DNA from: Synergistaceae bacterium
Lineage (GTDB): Bacteria; Synergistota; Synergistia; Synergistales; Aminobacteriaceae
DNA length: 64,000 nt
Direction of reading: 5' to 3'
NCBI GenBank assembly: GCA_017470485.1
Contig: JAFUYQ010000013.1
Location: 1 to 64,000, forward strand
Position 1 is the first letter of the stretch, and each line of letters starts with the position of its first letter. Below the pieces are notes generated by a model. That model saw only the letters and a program-made list of their open reading frames with translations, was not told the origin of the DNA and did not search any database. Positions 28,187 through 36,758 of the stretch are shown piece after piece. The position numbers were made by a program, and so were the translations under genes.

Positions 28187-29278
28187 TTATTTTGTCCCGA
28201 ACAGCCTGTCTCCTGCGTCGCCGAGTCCGGGCACTATGTAGCCGTGCGAATTGAGATGTGAGTCGAGAGCCGCTGAATAAATCTCGACTTCGGGGTGTTC
28301 GCTGTGAACTTTATCAATTCCTTCTGGGGCAGCTATGAGGCAGACGAGTGAAATTCTGCGTCCTCCGCGTTTTTTGACGAGGCTTATTGCCGCCGCTGAT
28401 GAACCGCCTGTAGCGAGCATTGGGTCAAGAATGAATATGTCTCTCTCCTCAATGTCGAACGGGAGCTTGCAGTAGTATTCCACAGGCTCAAGGGTTGCAG
28501 GGTCGCGGTAAAGCCCGATGTGCCCGACTTTTGCATTCGGGACGAGCTGAAGTATTCCGTCAACCATTCCGAGACCGGCGCGGAGTACGGGAACGATTGC
28601 CATTTTGCGTCCCTCAATCGTTTTCACAGTTGTTGCCTCGATGGGTGTGTCTACTTTTTTGTCAGTGAGAGGGAGGTTTCTTGTGATTTCGTAAACCATG
28701 AGGCCGGTAATCTCCTGAAGAAGCTCCCTGAACTGCTTAACGCTTGTGTTTTTATCGCGGATAATTCCGACTTTGTGCTGAATCAACGGGTGATTGAAGA
28801 TAGTGATTCTTCCTCCGCCCTGAATGACATTGAGGGTTGATTTCTCGACCATAGCTATTTTGTTGAGGCGGCGAAGATGTCTTCCGCCCTCGAACGGTGT
28901 ATCAAGCCATGTCTTCAGAATTTCGGGAACGTCCGAAGGTTTAATGGTTCTGCCGCCGAGTGCAATAACGTTGACGTTGTTATGAGCTTTTGCGATACGG
29001 GCATTTTCTGGAGTATCGCAGGGGACAGCGCGGATTCCGGGAATTTTGTTTGCGGCGATTGAAATTCCGTAGCCGGTTCCGCACAGGAGAACTCCTGCCT
29101 CAGCTTCACCGTCAGCGATTGCACCTGCGACGCGGAAGGCAGGATCTGTATAGCTGTCTTCTTCATCGACAATGTACGCGCCGAGATCTACGACTTCGAT
29201 ATTTCTTGACGTGAGGTAATCAACAACTGCACTCTTCAAAATGAAGCCTGCGTGGTCTGTTCCAAGTGCTATTTTCAT
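28187..29278 (-). CDS. Fused ribose-5-phosphate isomerase B and uracil phosphoribosyltransferase
   Basis: One 363-residue chain with two enzymes. Residues 1-145 are Rpi[11 protein letters not shown] at the start, [19 protein letters not shown] with the active Cys, [12 protein letters not shown]. Residues about 150-363 are Upp: [26 protein letters not shown], the PRPP loop [14 protein letters not shown] and the C-terminal [16 protein letters not shown]. Both active sites look complete, and no stop or frameshift lies between them. RpiB makes ribose-5-phosphate, the precursor of PRPP, which Upp uses with uracil to make UMP, so the fusion joins two ends of a salvage route. It is the first gene of the wecB operon. 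Confidence 0.93.
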   Translation of the reverse strand: MKIALGTDHAGFILKSAVVDYLTSRNIEVVDLGAYIVDEEDSYTDPAFRVAGAIADGEAEAGVLLCGTGYGISIAANKIPGIRAVPCDTPENARIAKAHNNVNVIALGGRTIKPSDVPEILKTWLDTPFEGGRHLRRLNKIAMVEKSTLNVIQGGGRITIFNHPLIQHKVGIIRDKNTSVKQFRELLQEITGLMVYEITRNLPLTDKKVDTPIEATTVKTIEGRKMAIVPVLRAGLGMVDGILQLVPNAKVGHIGLYRDPATLEPVEYYCKLPFDIEERDIFILDPMLATGGSSAAAISLVKKRGGRRISLVCLIAAPEGIDKVHSEHPEVEIYSAALDSHLNSHGYIVPGLGDAGDRLFGTK

Positions 29279-29312
29279 GAGAATGACTCCTTTGCGGAAA
29301 AATATTGCTCTT

Positions 29313-29321
29313 ATTATAGCA
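29313..29321 (-). promoter_or_regulatory. Extended -10 promoter of the rpiB-upp operon
   Basis: TGCTATAAT on the minus strand, about 35 bases before the rpiB-upp ATG. No -35 match is visible. Confidence 0.58.
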
Positions 29322-29352
29322 AGGGGACTAACCGCCCGTTAGGGTAATAACG

Positions 29353-29361
29353 TGATATTAT
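29353..29361 (+). promoter_or_regulatory. Candidate extended -10 promoter of rplI-dnaB
   Basis: TGATATTAT, one mismatch from an extended -10, 36 bases before the rplI ATG. Divergent from the rpiB-upp promoter. Confidence 0.45.
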
Positions 29362-29396
29362 TTGCAGGCTAATTTTGCGAAGGGAGACATAAATTC

Positions 29397-29846
29397 ATGA
29401 AGGTAATACTTAAATCGGACGTATCGAAACTCGGAAAAGCAGGTACGCTCATTGACGTGAGCGACGGACACGCGAGGAACTTTCTGATTCCTAAAGGTCT
29501 AGCGGTCGAAGCAACTCCGGCAAAACTCTCCGAATGGAAAAACGAACAGGCTCGCCTCAAAGCCAAAGACGACAAGAACCGCGCTGAAGCCCTCGAACTT
29601 CAGAAGGCACTTCAGGGGAAAGCAGTAGTAGTTGAGGGCAAGGCCGGCGAGAACGGAAAGCTGTTCGGGAGCATTACGGCGGCGCAGGTTTCTGAGGCAC
29701 TTGAACATCAGCACGGCTTAAAGAATTTCGACAAACGGAACATCAAGCTCGATGACGCAGTGAAACAGCCCGGTAATTTCCCGATTTCGCTGAAACTTTA
29801 TCCGGGCATTCAGGCGGATATGACACTCACAGTTAAAGTCTCATGA
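29397..29846 (+). CDS. rplI: 50S ribosomal protein L9
   Basis: A structural protein of the large ribosomal subunit that binds 23S rRNA near the L1 stalk. The 149-residue protein has the N-terminal MKVILKSDVSKLGKAG and the signature GHARNFLIPKGLAVEAT near 30, the long connecting helix, and the C-terminal domain with LFGSITAAQV. Length is normal. It overlaps dnaB by 4 bases (ATGA), the usual rplI-dnaB pairing. Confidence 0.97.
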   Translation: MKVILKSDVSKLGKAGTLIDVSDGHARNFLIPKGLAVEATPAKLSEWKNEQARLKAKDDKNRAEALELQKALQGKAVVVEGKAGENGKLFGSITAAQVSEALEHQHGLKNFDKRNIKLDDAVKQPGNFPISLKLYPGIQADMTLTVKVS

Positions 29847-31207
29847 TTAACGCCCCCCAGCAGCCGCCTAACATTCCAGAGGCCGAACGGGCAGTGTTAG
29901 GCGCGTGCCTTGTCTCTAAAGAAGCTCTTGGGAATGCCCTTGAGATTCTGAGGCCCGATGATTTTTACGGGGTCTATAACAGGAAACTCTTTGAAGTTTT
30001 GTCGGCCATGTACATTGCTGATAAGCCTGCTGATTTTGTTACGGTTCAGACGGAACTGACAGCTCGCGGAATTTTCAGCGAAATGGGAGGCCAGCCGTTT
30101 TTGGCTCAGCTTGCCGCTAACGTTACGACTACATCAAACGTTACTTACCATGCCGAAATTATCCGTGAAAGTTCCGTGAGACGGAAGCTCTTAGCTGCTG
30201 CTGACGAGATTAATTCGATGGCACTGAATAACGCACTCAACACTAAGGAAATTATCGAGCGTGCCGAAAAATTAATCTTTGAGGCTTCGCAGAATAAGAA
30301 CTCAACGGAGTTCAGGCATGTTAAGGACGTAATAAGCCCTGTATTCATTAACGTTGAGGAGAGGTACAACAGTCATGACGATAAGGACAGGTCGGCAGGA
30401 TTTTTGACAGGCTTCACGGATCTTGACGGTTACACGGGAGGGCTTCAGCCGGGCAGCTTAACGATAATCGCGGCGCGTCCCTCAATGGGTAAGACGGCAT
30501 TCGCGGTTAATATCGCTCAGTTCGGAGGGGGCAATAAGAATCTTCCTGTACTGATATTCAGTCTTGAGATGCCTGCCGAACAGCTGGTTATGAGAATGAT
30601 GTCAGCGGCTTCGGGAATTAATCTTTCTGTTCTTAGCAAAGGCACATTTGACACTTTGGACTATGAACATCTCAAAGAGACTTGCAGTATTCTTGCAGAA
30701 CAAAATATTTTCATCAATGACGATTCTAATCTTACGGCAGTTGATTTCAGGACGAGATGCAGGAGGTTCAAGACGAGGCACCCTAATCTTGCGCTTGTGA
30801 TTGTTGATTACCTTCAGTTAATGAGTTCAGGGGACAGGAGGCCGTCGGACGGAAGACAGCAGGAAGTTTCGGACATTTCGAGAATGCTGAAGGCTGCTGC
30901 GAGGGAGCTGAACTGTCCGGTAATTGCGCTTTCACAGCTTTCGAGGGCGGCCGAACAGAGGACAGAGAAGAAACCTCAGCTTTCGGACTTGAGGGACTCA
31001 GGAGCGATAGAACAGGACGCTGATGTAGTATTGCTGATGTTCAGGGAGGATTATTACAGCGAGAACGAGAATAATGATTTAGAGGACAGCAAGGCAGATA
31101 TAAGGGTGGCCAAGAACAGGAACGGAAGCACGGGAGTTTTTCATTTGATATTCAAGAGGGAGTTCACGAGATTTTTGAACTTCAGGGAGGAAATGAAAGG
31201 GCTTTGA
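29843..31207 (+). CDS. dnaB: Replicative DNA helicase DnaB
   Basis: The hexameric helicase at the replication fork. The 454-residue protein has an N-terminal helical domain (EAERAVLGACL) that contacts primase, a linker around 160-180, and a RecA-like motor from about 185 with Walker A RPSMGKTAFAVNIA, Walker B VIVDYLQLM and the SQLSRAAEQR stretch. There is no intein. It overlaps rplI by 4 bases, and its stop lies inside a terminator hairpin. Confidence 0.97.
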   Translation: MINAPQQPPNIPEAERAVLGACLVSKEALGNALEILRPDDFYGVYNRKLFEVLSAMYIADKPADFVTVQTELTARGIFSEMGGQPFLAQLAANVTTTSNVTYHAEIIRESSVRRKLLAAADEINSMALNNALNTKEIIERAEKLIFEASQNKNSTEFRHVKDVISPVFINVEERYNSHDDKDRSAGFLTGFTDLDGYTGGLQPGSLTIIAARPSMGKTAFAVNIAQFGGGNKNLPVLIFSLEMPAEQLVMRMMSAASGINLSVLSKGTFDTLDYEHLKETCSILAEQNIFINDDSNLTAVDFRTRCRRFKTRHPNLALVIVDYLQLMSSGDRRPSDGRQQEVSDISRMLKAAARELNCPVIALSQLSRAAEQRTEKKPQLSDLRDSGAIEQDADVVLLMFREDYYSENENNDLEDSKADIRVAKNRNGSTGVFHLIFKREFTRFLNFREEMKGL

Positions 31208-31231
31208 GTGCGAATACCTAAGCCCTTTTTT
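31196..31231 (+). terminator. Intrinsic terminator of rplI-dnaB
   Basis: A perfect 9-bp stem (31196-31204 with 31220-31228), 15-base loop, T run to 31231. The stem's left arm is made of the last dnaB codons. Confidence 0.75.
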
Positions 31232-31239
31232 CATTCCTG

Positions 31240-32460
31240 CTATTCCGTCCTCAGAGCGTCAATAGGGTCAAGGTTAGACGCTTTCCACGCAGGCCAGAAA
31301 CCGAACAATATACCTATGAACGCTGAGAACCCGGCCGCAATTACGATTGACTGTCCGGAAATTAGCGTCGCCCAACCGACTATTGAGGTTATGCCCTTAG
31401 AGATACCGACTCCCAATGAGATACCTATCGCGCCTCCCAGCAATGACAGAACAACCGCTTCAGTAAGAAATTGAACTCTTACATTTGAAGGTCTTGCACC
31501 GACCGCCATTCTTATGCCGATTTCACGGGTACGTTCACTCACTGATACAAGCATTATGTTCATGATACCTATTCCGCCGACAAGAAGCGATATTGACGCC
31601 ACAGCACCAAGAAGCATACTCATAACGTTGGCCGTGCTTGCCATGCTCTCCTGTACTGCTGTCATGTTCCTGACATCAAAATCATTCTCGACACCCTCAG
31701 TTAGTTTATGCCTCTGTCTCAGCAGCGAGATGATTTCAGTTTCAGCCGATGAGACTGAATTTTTATCCCTCGCCTGAACATTAATACGTCTTACGCTGTT
31801 GCTCTTTGTTCCAGTACGGACGAGTCTTCTCTGAGCGGTCGTTACAGGGACTAAAATGAAATCGTCCTGATCCTGACCCCATGAATTAGCACCCTTCTTA
31901 GTCGTCATTCCAACAATTCGGAAAGGTATACTTTTTATTCTTATTGTCATGTCTATAGGGTCTGAGTAACCGAACAATTCTTTCGCAACAGTCTGACCTA
32001 TAACGCAGACTTTTGCGCCCGACCTAACGTCCTGTTCAGTGAACATAGCACCGCTTTGCATAGTCCAGTTTCTCACTTCGAGAATGTCCGGCGTGCTTCC
32101 GGTAATGCTGGTGTTCCAGTTTGAATTACCGTAGATTACCTGAGCTGATGTGTTTACTTCTGGGGCAGTCCTTGCTATTGAGAACGTCTCGCTGACAAGC
32201 GCATATGAATCTTCGAGCGTCAAGCTGTCTCCTGAACCTGCTGCGCCTCTTGCGCCTGTTGAGTTCGGGGGGGCAGGCATTACGATTAACATGTTCGAGC
32301 CGAAACCTGCCAATGCGCTTTCAACCTGAAGTGCTGCTCCTCGCCCTATAGCCACCATAGTAATTACCGCGCCGACACCGATGATTATTCCAAGCATTGT
32401 AAGAAGCGAACGTGTCCTGTTGCTCAAGAGAGAGCGTAAAGCTGTCTTTATGATTTCCAT
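31240..32460 (-). CDS. MacB/FtsX-type ABC transporter permease
   Basis: A 406-residue membrane subunit of the MacB type. It has one N-terminal span (SLLTMLGIIIGVGAVITMVAIG), a periplasmic domain of about 240 residues with the MacB_PCD pattern (FTEQDVRSGAKVCVIGQTV), and three C-terminal spans with the FtsX domain (SVSERTREIGIRMAVGARPS). Such permeases export peptides or lipoproteins, or move substrates to an outer-membrane channel, using a separate MacB-type ATPase and a MacA adaptor. Neither is in the window: the genes on both sides are unrelated. The permease class is clear; the substrate is not. Confidence 0.87.
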   Translation of the reverse strand: MEIIKTALRSLLSNRTRSLLTMLGIIIGVGAVITMVAIGRGAALQVESALAGFGSNMLIVMPAPPNSTGARGAAGSGDSLTLEDSYALVSETFSIARTAPEVNTSAQVIYGNSNWNTSITGSTPDILEVRNWTMQSGAMFTEQDVRSGAKVCVIGQTVAKELFGYSDPIDMTIRIKSIPFRIVGMTTKKGANSWGQDQDDFILVPVTTAQRRLVRTGTKSNSVRRINVQARDKNSVSSAETEIISLLRQRHKLTEGVENDFDVRNMTAVQESMASTANVMSMLLGAVASISLLVGGIGIMNIMLVSVSERTREIGIRMAVGARPSNVRVQFLTEAVVLSLLGGAIGISLGVGISKGITSIVGWATLISGQSIVIAAGFSAFIGILFGFWPAWKASNLDPIDALRTE

Positions 32461-32497
32461 ATTTAACTGGGAAGCCTCCCTGCTGAAATTTTGTGTA

Positions 32498-32503
32498 ATT
32501 ATA
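32498..32503 (-). promoter_or_regulatory. Candidate -10 box of the MacB-type permease gene
   Basis: TATAAT on the minus strand, about 38 bases upstream of the ATG; no convincing -35. Confidence 0.35.
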
Positions 32504-32549
32504 GATTAATTACGGGTGATGTATTTCTTGAGGAGCTGAAAAATTTTAA

Positions 32550-32558
32550 TGCTATAAT
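32550..32558 (+). promoter_or_regulatory. Extended -10 promoter of the PH-like membrane protein gene
   Basis: TGCTATAAT, a perfect extended -10, 53 bases before the ATG. TTGAGG at 32528 would give a 19-bp spacer. Confidence 0.62.
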
Positions 32559-32611
32559 GTCGGATATTAACTGAAATTTTTACGCTGTGAAAGGAAGGAA
32601 TTATTATCATC

Positions 32612-33160
32612 ATGGAACCGTTCTACAATACTTACAAGCCTGCATGGAGAAGTTTCTACAAGCTGTTATTCATCGCAGTTCTCATTCTCATACTGGCCGG
32701 AGCAGTTCAGCACTACAGTGCCGGAGCGTCTTGGCTCAAGTTCATGTGGATTGCCGCCCTCGTTATTGATTTACTCATCATCTGCTACATCGCCGTTCAG
32801 CGCGCCACAATGTCCCTTATTCTCAAGGACAATCCCGACAAAGCTGAAGATCAGGAAGTCTCTTTCGTAGTATGCCACCCCTTAAAACCGTTCAGCTCGG
32901 ATTTCCGCGAGTCAGTCGAAATCGGTTTAGCCAACATCGTTCACATTAAGGTCGGTCAGACAATGATGCAGACGATAATGAACATAGGCGATGTAATCAT
33001 AACTTCATCAGGAACAGGCACTGAAGAAATTTACGCGCATAACATTCCTTCACCTCTGAAGGTAAGGGACGAAATACAGTTACACGCAAGGAGATACAGT
33101 AACCCTTCAGCCGCGTCATCAACTCCTTCGGTATCTCCTGAAGCACAGCAGGCTCAGTAA
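32612..33160 (+). CDS. Membrane protein with bacterial PH-like domain
   Basis: A 182-residue protein with two membrane spans (about 20-40 and 48-66), then a domain resembling the bacterial pleckstrin-homology (bPH_2/YdbS) fold: the pattern GLANIVHIKVGQTMMQTIM followed by IGDVIITSSGTGTEEIYAHNI is the usual strand-turn-strand sequence of these proteins. A Ser/Pro/Gln-rich tail ends the chain. The role of bPH_2 proteins is largely unknown; membrane-stress or protein-scaffold functions have been proposed for relatives. AAGGAAGG lies upstream of the ATG. It stands alone between a terminator and an extended -10 promoter. Confidence 0.75.
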   Translation: MEPFYNTYKPAWRSFYKLLFIAVLILILAGAVQHYSAGASWLKFMWIAALVIDLLIICYIAVQRATMSLILKDNPDKAEDQEVSFVVCHPLKPFSSDFRESVEIGLANIVHIKVGQTMMQTIMNIGDVIITSSGTGTEEIYAHNIPSPLKVRDEIQLHARRYSNPSAASSTPSVSPEAQQAQ

Positions 33161-33192
33161 TTCTAAGCTCAAAACTCACACGCAGACAGAAT

Positions 33193-33248
33193 AAAAACGG
33201 GAGTTTCCGCTCAGTTGACAGAATCCCCCGTTTTTTTTATCCCTTAAA
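33193..33248 (+). terminator. Intrinsic terminator after the PH-like protein gene
   Basis: A stem of 9 bp (33193-33201 with 33237-33245) closes a long loop that itself holds a small GAG/CTC hairpin. Eight T follow from 33241. It faces the convergent histidine kinase gene. Confidence 0.65.
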
Positions 33249-33255
33249 TTTTTCA

Positions 33256-35103
33256 CTAGCTCTTTTTGTTCAGGCACTCCTTCAGAACTTTCATCATTTC
33301 CATGCTCTTGAAGGGCTTTGGAAGATAATCATCAAATCCCATAGCTATGTATTCTGCTCTTGCATTGCCTCCTGCGTTCGCGGTCAATGCTATGAACGAT
33401 GTGCCTTCTGAAAATTCCTTAGCATGTTTGAGAGTTTCAGGCCCGTCCATTCCCGGCATCTTGTGGTCGAGGAAGACTATATCATAATGAGTCTCCTTCA
33501 TCTTCTCCAGTGCCTCCTCGCCCGATTCAGCCGTGTCAATCTTAGCCATTGACTCCTTCAGCATTCCTTTAGCGACAACAAGATTCACCGGCGTGTCGTC
33601 AACCACAAGTATTTTAGCGTCAGGCCATACCGACGGCGAATTATCTTCAGGAGCTTCGGGGGCGGCGTTCTTCATGAACTCGTCATACTCGCCGAGCGTC
33701 ATGCTGCCGGCTCTCGATGTAGCCTGAGTTACCTCGAACGTTATTTTTGTGCCTTTTCCGTATTCGCTGGAAAGATCTATTTTCCCGTTCATTATGTCGA
33801 TGATGTTCTTAACCAGCGAAAGCCCAAGCCCTGCTCCGGGAATGTGCCTCGTCTCAATAATGTTCGCCCTCTCGAAAGGCTCAAAAATCTTCGAGCTGTC
33901 CTCCGCCCTCATTCCTATTCCAGTGTCCTCAACCCCGAAACGGAGAATTATTCCGTCTCCGCTCTCATTCTTCTCGCCGGAAACGCTCAGAGTGATACTT
34001 CCTTTCTGAGTGTACTTCGCCGAATTGCTGAGAAGGTTAGTCAAAACCTGACGGAGCCTCAGCGAATCGCCGTGTAAATGTTCAGGGAGGCTCTTTTCGG
34101 CCTTGAGTATGAATTTCAGTTCGGGCTTTTCCGAAATCATTGAGGTAACATAGCTTTCGCATTCCTTGAGAAGTTCCCAGAGATGGTAATCAGCCTCGAA
34201 CAGATCCATTTTACCGGCCTCGATTTTAGAGATGTCGAGAATGTTATTGACGATGTTCAGTAAATGTTCGCCCGCGCCCTTGATGTTGTTGGAAGCCCTT
34301 AGTGTTTCGGGGTCTTTAGCCTCGTTGAGAATCATCTGGTTGATTCCGAGAATGGCATTCATCGGCGTGCGTATCTCATGCGATGTGCTTGCTAGGAAGT
34401 TGCTTTTTGCCTTGTTGGCCTCTGCCGCTCTCTGCATAGAGGCTTCAGCGCGTTTTCTGGCATCTTCGGTTTCCTTCTGCGCCCCGATTAAACGCCTGTA
34501 TGTCGGACTCTCAAGATAGAAGAACGTGAACACAAGCATCATCGTTGCGACCGTATATATCAAAGGAAGATTCTGCTTGAAAAGATACTGAAGAACAAAT
34601 GAGTCTATCAGAAGAATGAATAAAAGATTCATGACGATAAACTGCCCGTTGCCGTAATATTCCTGATAGATAAGATGAAGAATAAATGCCTCCGTTACAA
34701 AAAGTATCGCGAAACCGGGCGCGAATATCATGTAGCTTCTCTCCGATTCCAGAAAAAACAAAATCGTTATGCTCATGCAGAGAATAAAGAAATGAATCTC
34801 AACAAACCTCTTGCTTATAACATTCATATACGCCGCAATGTAACACATCAGGCAGTAGGCGTTAATGTTTATTACGGCATAGAAAATTTTAGTCCATATA
34901 GTCTGGTATGCCATATTGGTCGTGATTTCTAGTACAGTCTCGAAACATGCCGCCGCCAATGTTGAGAGTACCATTCTCAGGAAACGCTTATTAACTTCGG
35001 ATTTAGTGGCCATTCTTCCGCCCAAGAACATCGAAAACACAATAAGGAAAGGTATCATTGTGATTTCAAGAAACACATTGCCTATGCTGCTCATTACCGA
35101 CAT
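33256..35103 (-). CDS. Hybrid sensor histidine kinase with receiver domain
   Basis: A 615-residue signalling protein. Residues 1-200 hold about seven hydrophobic segments, a membrane sensor without a known ligand domain. A coiled coil (205-235) leads to HisKA with His242 in FLASTSHEIRTPMNA. The ATPase domain has NLLSNSAKYTQKG (N box), DTGIGM (G1) and GAGLGLSLVKN (G2). The C-terminal receiver begins KILVVDDTPVN and has the phospho-accepting Asp in IVFLDHKMPGMDG. There is no HPt domain and no response regulator next to it, so the output partner lies elsewhere. It has its own extended -10 promoter. Confidence 0.93.
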   Translation of the reverse strand: MSVMSSIGNVFLEITMIPFLIVFSMFLGGRMATKSEVNKRFLRMVLSTLAAACFETVLEITTNMAYQTIWTKIFYAVININAYCLMCYIAAYMNVISKRFVEIHFFILCMSITILFFLESERSYMIFAPGFAILFVTEAFILHLIYQEYYGNGQFIVMNLLFILLIDSFVLQYLFKQNLPLIYTVATMMLVFTFFYLESPTYRRLIGAQKETEDARKRAEASMQRAAEANKAKSNFLASTSHEIRTPMNAILGINQMILNEAKDPETLRASNNIKGAGEHLLNIVNNILDISKIEAGKMDLFEADYHLWELLKECESYVTSMISEKPELKFILKAEKSLPEHLHGDSLRLRQVLTNLLSNSAKYTQKGSITLSVSGEKNESGDGIILRFGVEDTGIGMRAEDSSKIFEPFERANIIETRHIPGAGLGLSLVKNIIDIMNGKIDLSSEYGKGTKITFEVTQATSRAGSMTLGEYDEFMKNAAPEAPEDNSPSVWPDAKILVVDDTPVNLVVAKGMLKESMAKIDTAESGEEALEKMKETHYDIVFLDHKMPGMDGPETLKHAKEFSEGTSFIALTANAGGNARAEYIAMGFDDYLPKPFKSMEMMKVLKECLNKKS

Positions 35104-35146
35104 GAAACTGAAATTCTCCCTTACAAGTTAGTTGTGATAATTATGA

Positions 35147-35155
35147 AGTATAGCA
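35147..35155 (-). promoter_or_regulatory. Extended -10 promoter of the hybrid kinase gene
   Basis: TGCTATACT on the minus strand, 44 bases before the ATG. It nearly abuts the divergent permease promoter at 35158, so the two genes may compete or be co-regulated. Confidence 0.5.
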
Positions 35156-35157
35156 CG

Positions 35158-35166
35158 TGATATAAT
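35158..35166 (+). promoter_or_regulatory. Extended -10 promoter of the APC permease gene
   Basis: TGATATAAT on the plus strand, 37 bases before the permease ATG; no -35 match. Confidence 0.58.
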
Positions 35167-35202
35167 TCCAGCGATACAATCCAGAAAAGGACAGACGCAA
35201 AC

Positions 35203-36633
35203 ATGCTATTCATAATCGACAGCAGTAGAACCCTCAAGCGTAATTTAACCCCTCTTAACGTATGGTCATTGGCGTTCGGGTGCGTAATCGGCTGGAGTGC
35301 CTTTGTTATGCCCGGCCTTGTGTTCCTGAAAAACGCTGGCCCTTTAGGCACGCTCATCGCTATGGAAATCGGGATTGTTGTAATGCTGATAATCTCATAT
35401 AACTATAACTTTATGATTCAGAAATACCCTTTGACCGGCGGCGAGTTCATCTATGCCAAAACAGCGTTCGGGGATATTCACGGTTTCATGTGCGCTTGGT
35501 TTCTCAGCCTTTCTTACCTTTCGGTAATACCTCTTAACGCTACAGCCCTTAACCTTATAATGAGGGCGGTATTTAAGGACGCTTTCCAGTTCGGTTTTCA
35601 TTACATTGTGGCAGGATATGATGTCTATTTCGGCGAGATGCTTCTGGCGAGCGGAGCGTTGCTGCTCTTCATGGTCATTAATTCATGGGGAGTTATCTTC
35701 ACGGGGAAAATTCAAACATTTCTGGTGATGGTGCTTCTCGGAGGAATATTAGTCATTTTGGGAGCGATAGTAATCAGTCCCGACACATCATCAGCGAATA
35801 TGCTGCCGATGTTCCACCCTGTAGACGCTGGTTTCACTAAGGGGGTAGCGGCTCAAATCCTCGCTGTGGCCGTAACAGCTCCGCAGTCGTTCGTAGGGTT
35901 CGACACCGTTCCGCAGGTCATGGAGGAGTCGAAGTTCTCGCCGAACCGGGTGAAAGTCGTCATGGACACGAGCATAATCTGCGGAGGCTTCGTGTACATT
36001 GCCTTGACGATGGCGGCCTGCTCAATTTTTCCGGCTGAGTTTTCTTCATGGCCGGAGTACGTCAGCAATCTTGGGAATCTCAGCGGCGTTGAAAGCATAC
36101 CGACTCTGAATACCTCATACATGGTCTTGGGCAAAACTGGCTTATTCATCATAACAGCCTCAGTAATAGCGGCCATGCTGACGGGGATAATCGGATTTTA
36201 CACGGCGACCAGCAGGCTTCTTTACTCAATGTCGAGGGACGGAATGATTCCCGAATGGTTCTGCTACCTGAACAAAAACGGAGTCCCTTCGCACGCCGGA
36301 ATATTCTGCACTGTTATCTCGATAGTAATCTGCCTTTTCGGAAGGGCTGTAATGGGCTGGGTGTTCGACATGGCCTCGCTGGGGGCGGCGATAGGCTTCG
36401 CGTACACGTCAATATCAGCGGTGAAGTATTCGTGGCGCGAGAAAAGAACTGATATTGTAGTATTCGGTGTTCTGGGCTTTATCCTGTCGCTTGGAATGGC
36501 TGTGCTTCTCCTTGTTCCCATTCCCGGACTGAATGTCTCTCTGGGGAATGAGTCTTACACCCTGCTGTTTATTTGGGTAGTTATCGGTACTCTATTTTAC
36601 GTAATAAGGCGGACATGGGGGGGGGGGCTTTAA
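35203..36633 (+). CDS. APC-family amino acid permease with poly-G 3' end
   Basis: A 476-residue inner-membrane transporter with about twelve spans. The APC consensus is visible in the first span (AFGCVIGWSAFVMPGLVFLKNAGP) and in PLTGGEFIYAKTAFGD. Substrate is probably an amino acid or amine. The gene ends in an 11-G tract (36617-36627), giving the C-terminus RRTWGGGL. One more G would give a longer polar tail ending at a TAG near 36683; one fewer would give a different short tail. The membrane core is unaffected by these changes. Confidence 0.88.
   Translation: MLFIIDSSRTLKRNLTPLNVWSLAFGCVIGWSAFVMPGLVFLKNAGPLGTLIAMEIGIVVMLIISYNYNFMIQKYPLTGGEFIYAKTAFGDIHGFMCAWFLSLSYLSVIPLNATALNLIMRAVFKDAFQFGFHYIVAGYDVYFGEMLLASGALLLFMVINSWGVIFTGKIQTFLVMVLLGGILVILGAIVISPDTSSANMLPMFHPVDAGFTKGVAAQILAVAVTAPQSFVGFDTVPQVMEESKFSPNRVKVVMDTSIICGGFVYIALTMAACSIFPAEFSSWPEYVSNLGNLSGVESIPTLNTSYMVLGKTGLFIITASVIAAMLTGIIGFYTATSRLLYSMSRDGMIPEWFCYLNKNGVPSHAGIFCTVISIVICLFGRAVMGWVFDMASLGAAIGFAYTSISAVKYSWREKRTDIVVFGVLGFILSLGMAVLLLVPIPGLNVSLGNESYTLLFIWVVIGTLFYVIRRTWGGGL
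36617..36627 (+). repeat. 11-G homopolymer tract at the 3' end of the permease gene
   Basis: Eleven consecutive G in the last codons. Runs this long are prone to slipped-strand mispairing. Counted directly in the sequence; variation itself is inferred. Confidence 0.9.
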
Positions 36634-36688
36634 TTCGTTACGAGTACAAAGAGACTCAGAATGATACAGTGAAGAAAAGCTAGAGTAT

Positions 36689-36718
36689 TTTTACCTGATG
36701 TCTGATATATAATATAAT
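36689..36718 (+). promoter_or_regulatory. Candidate promoter of the protease operon
   Basis: Overlapping TATAAT boxes at 36708 and 36713, with TTTACC at 36689 (18 bp before the second). Forty bases further on lies AAAGGAG and the ATG at 36759. Confidence 0.45.
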
Positions 36719-36758
36719 ACATGGTACTTTTACTAATTTTCAAAGGAGAATAAAAAGC

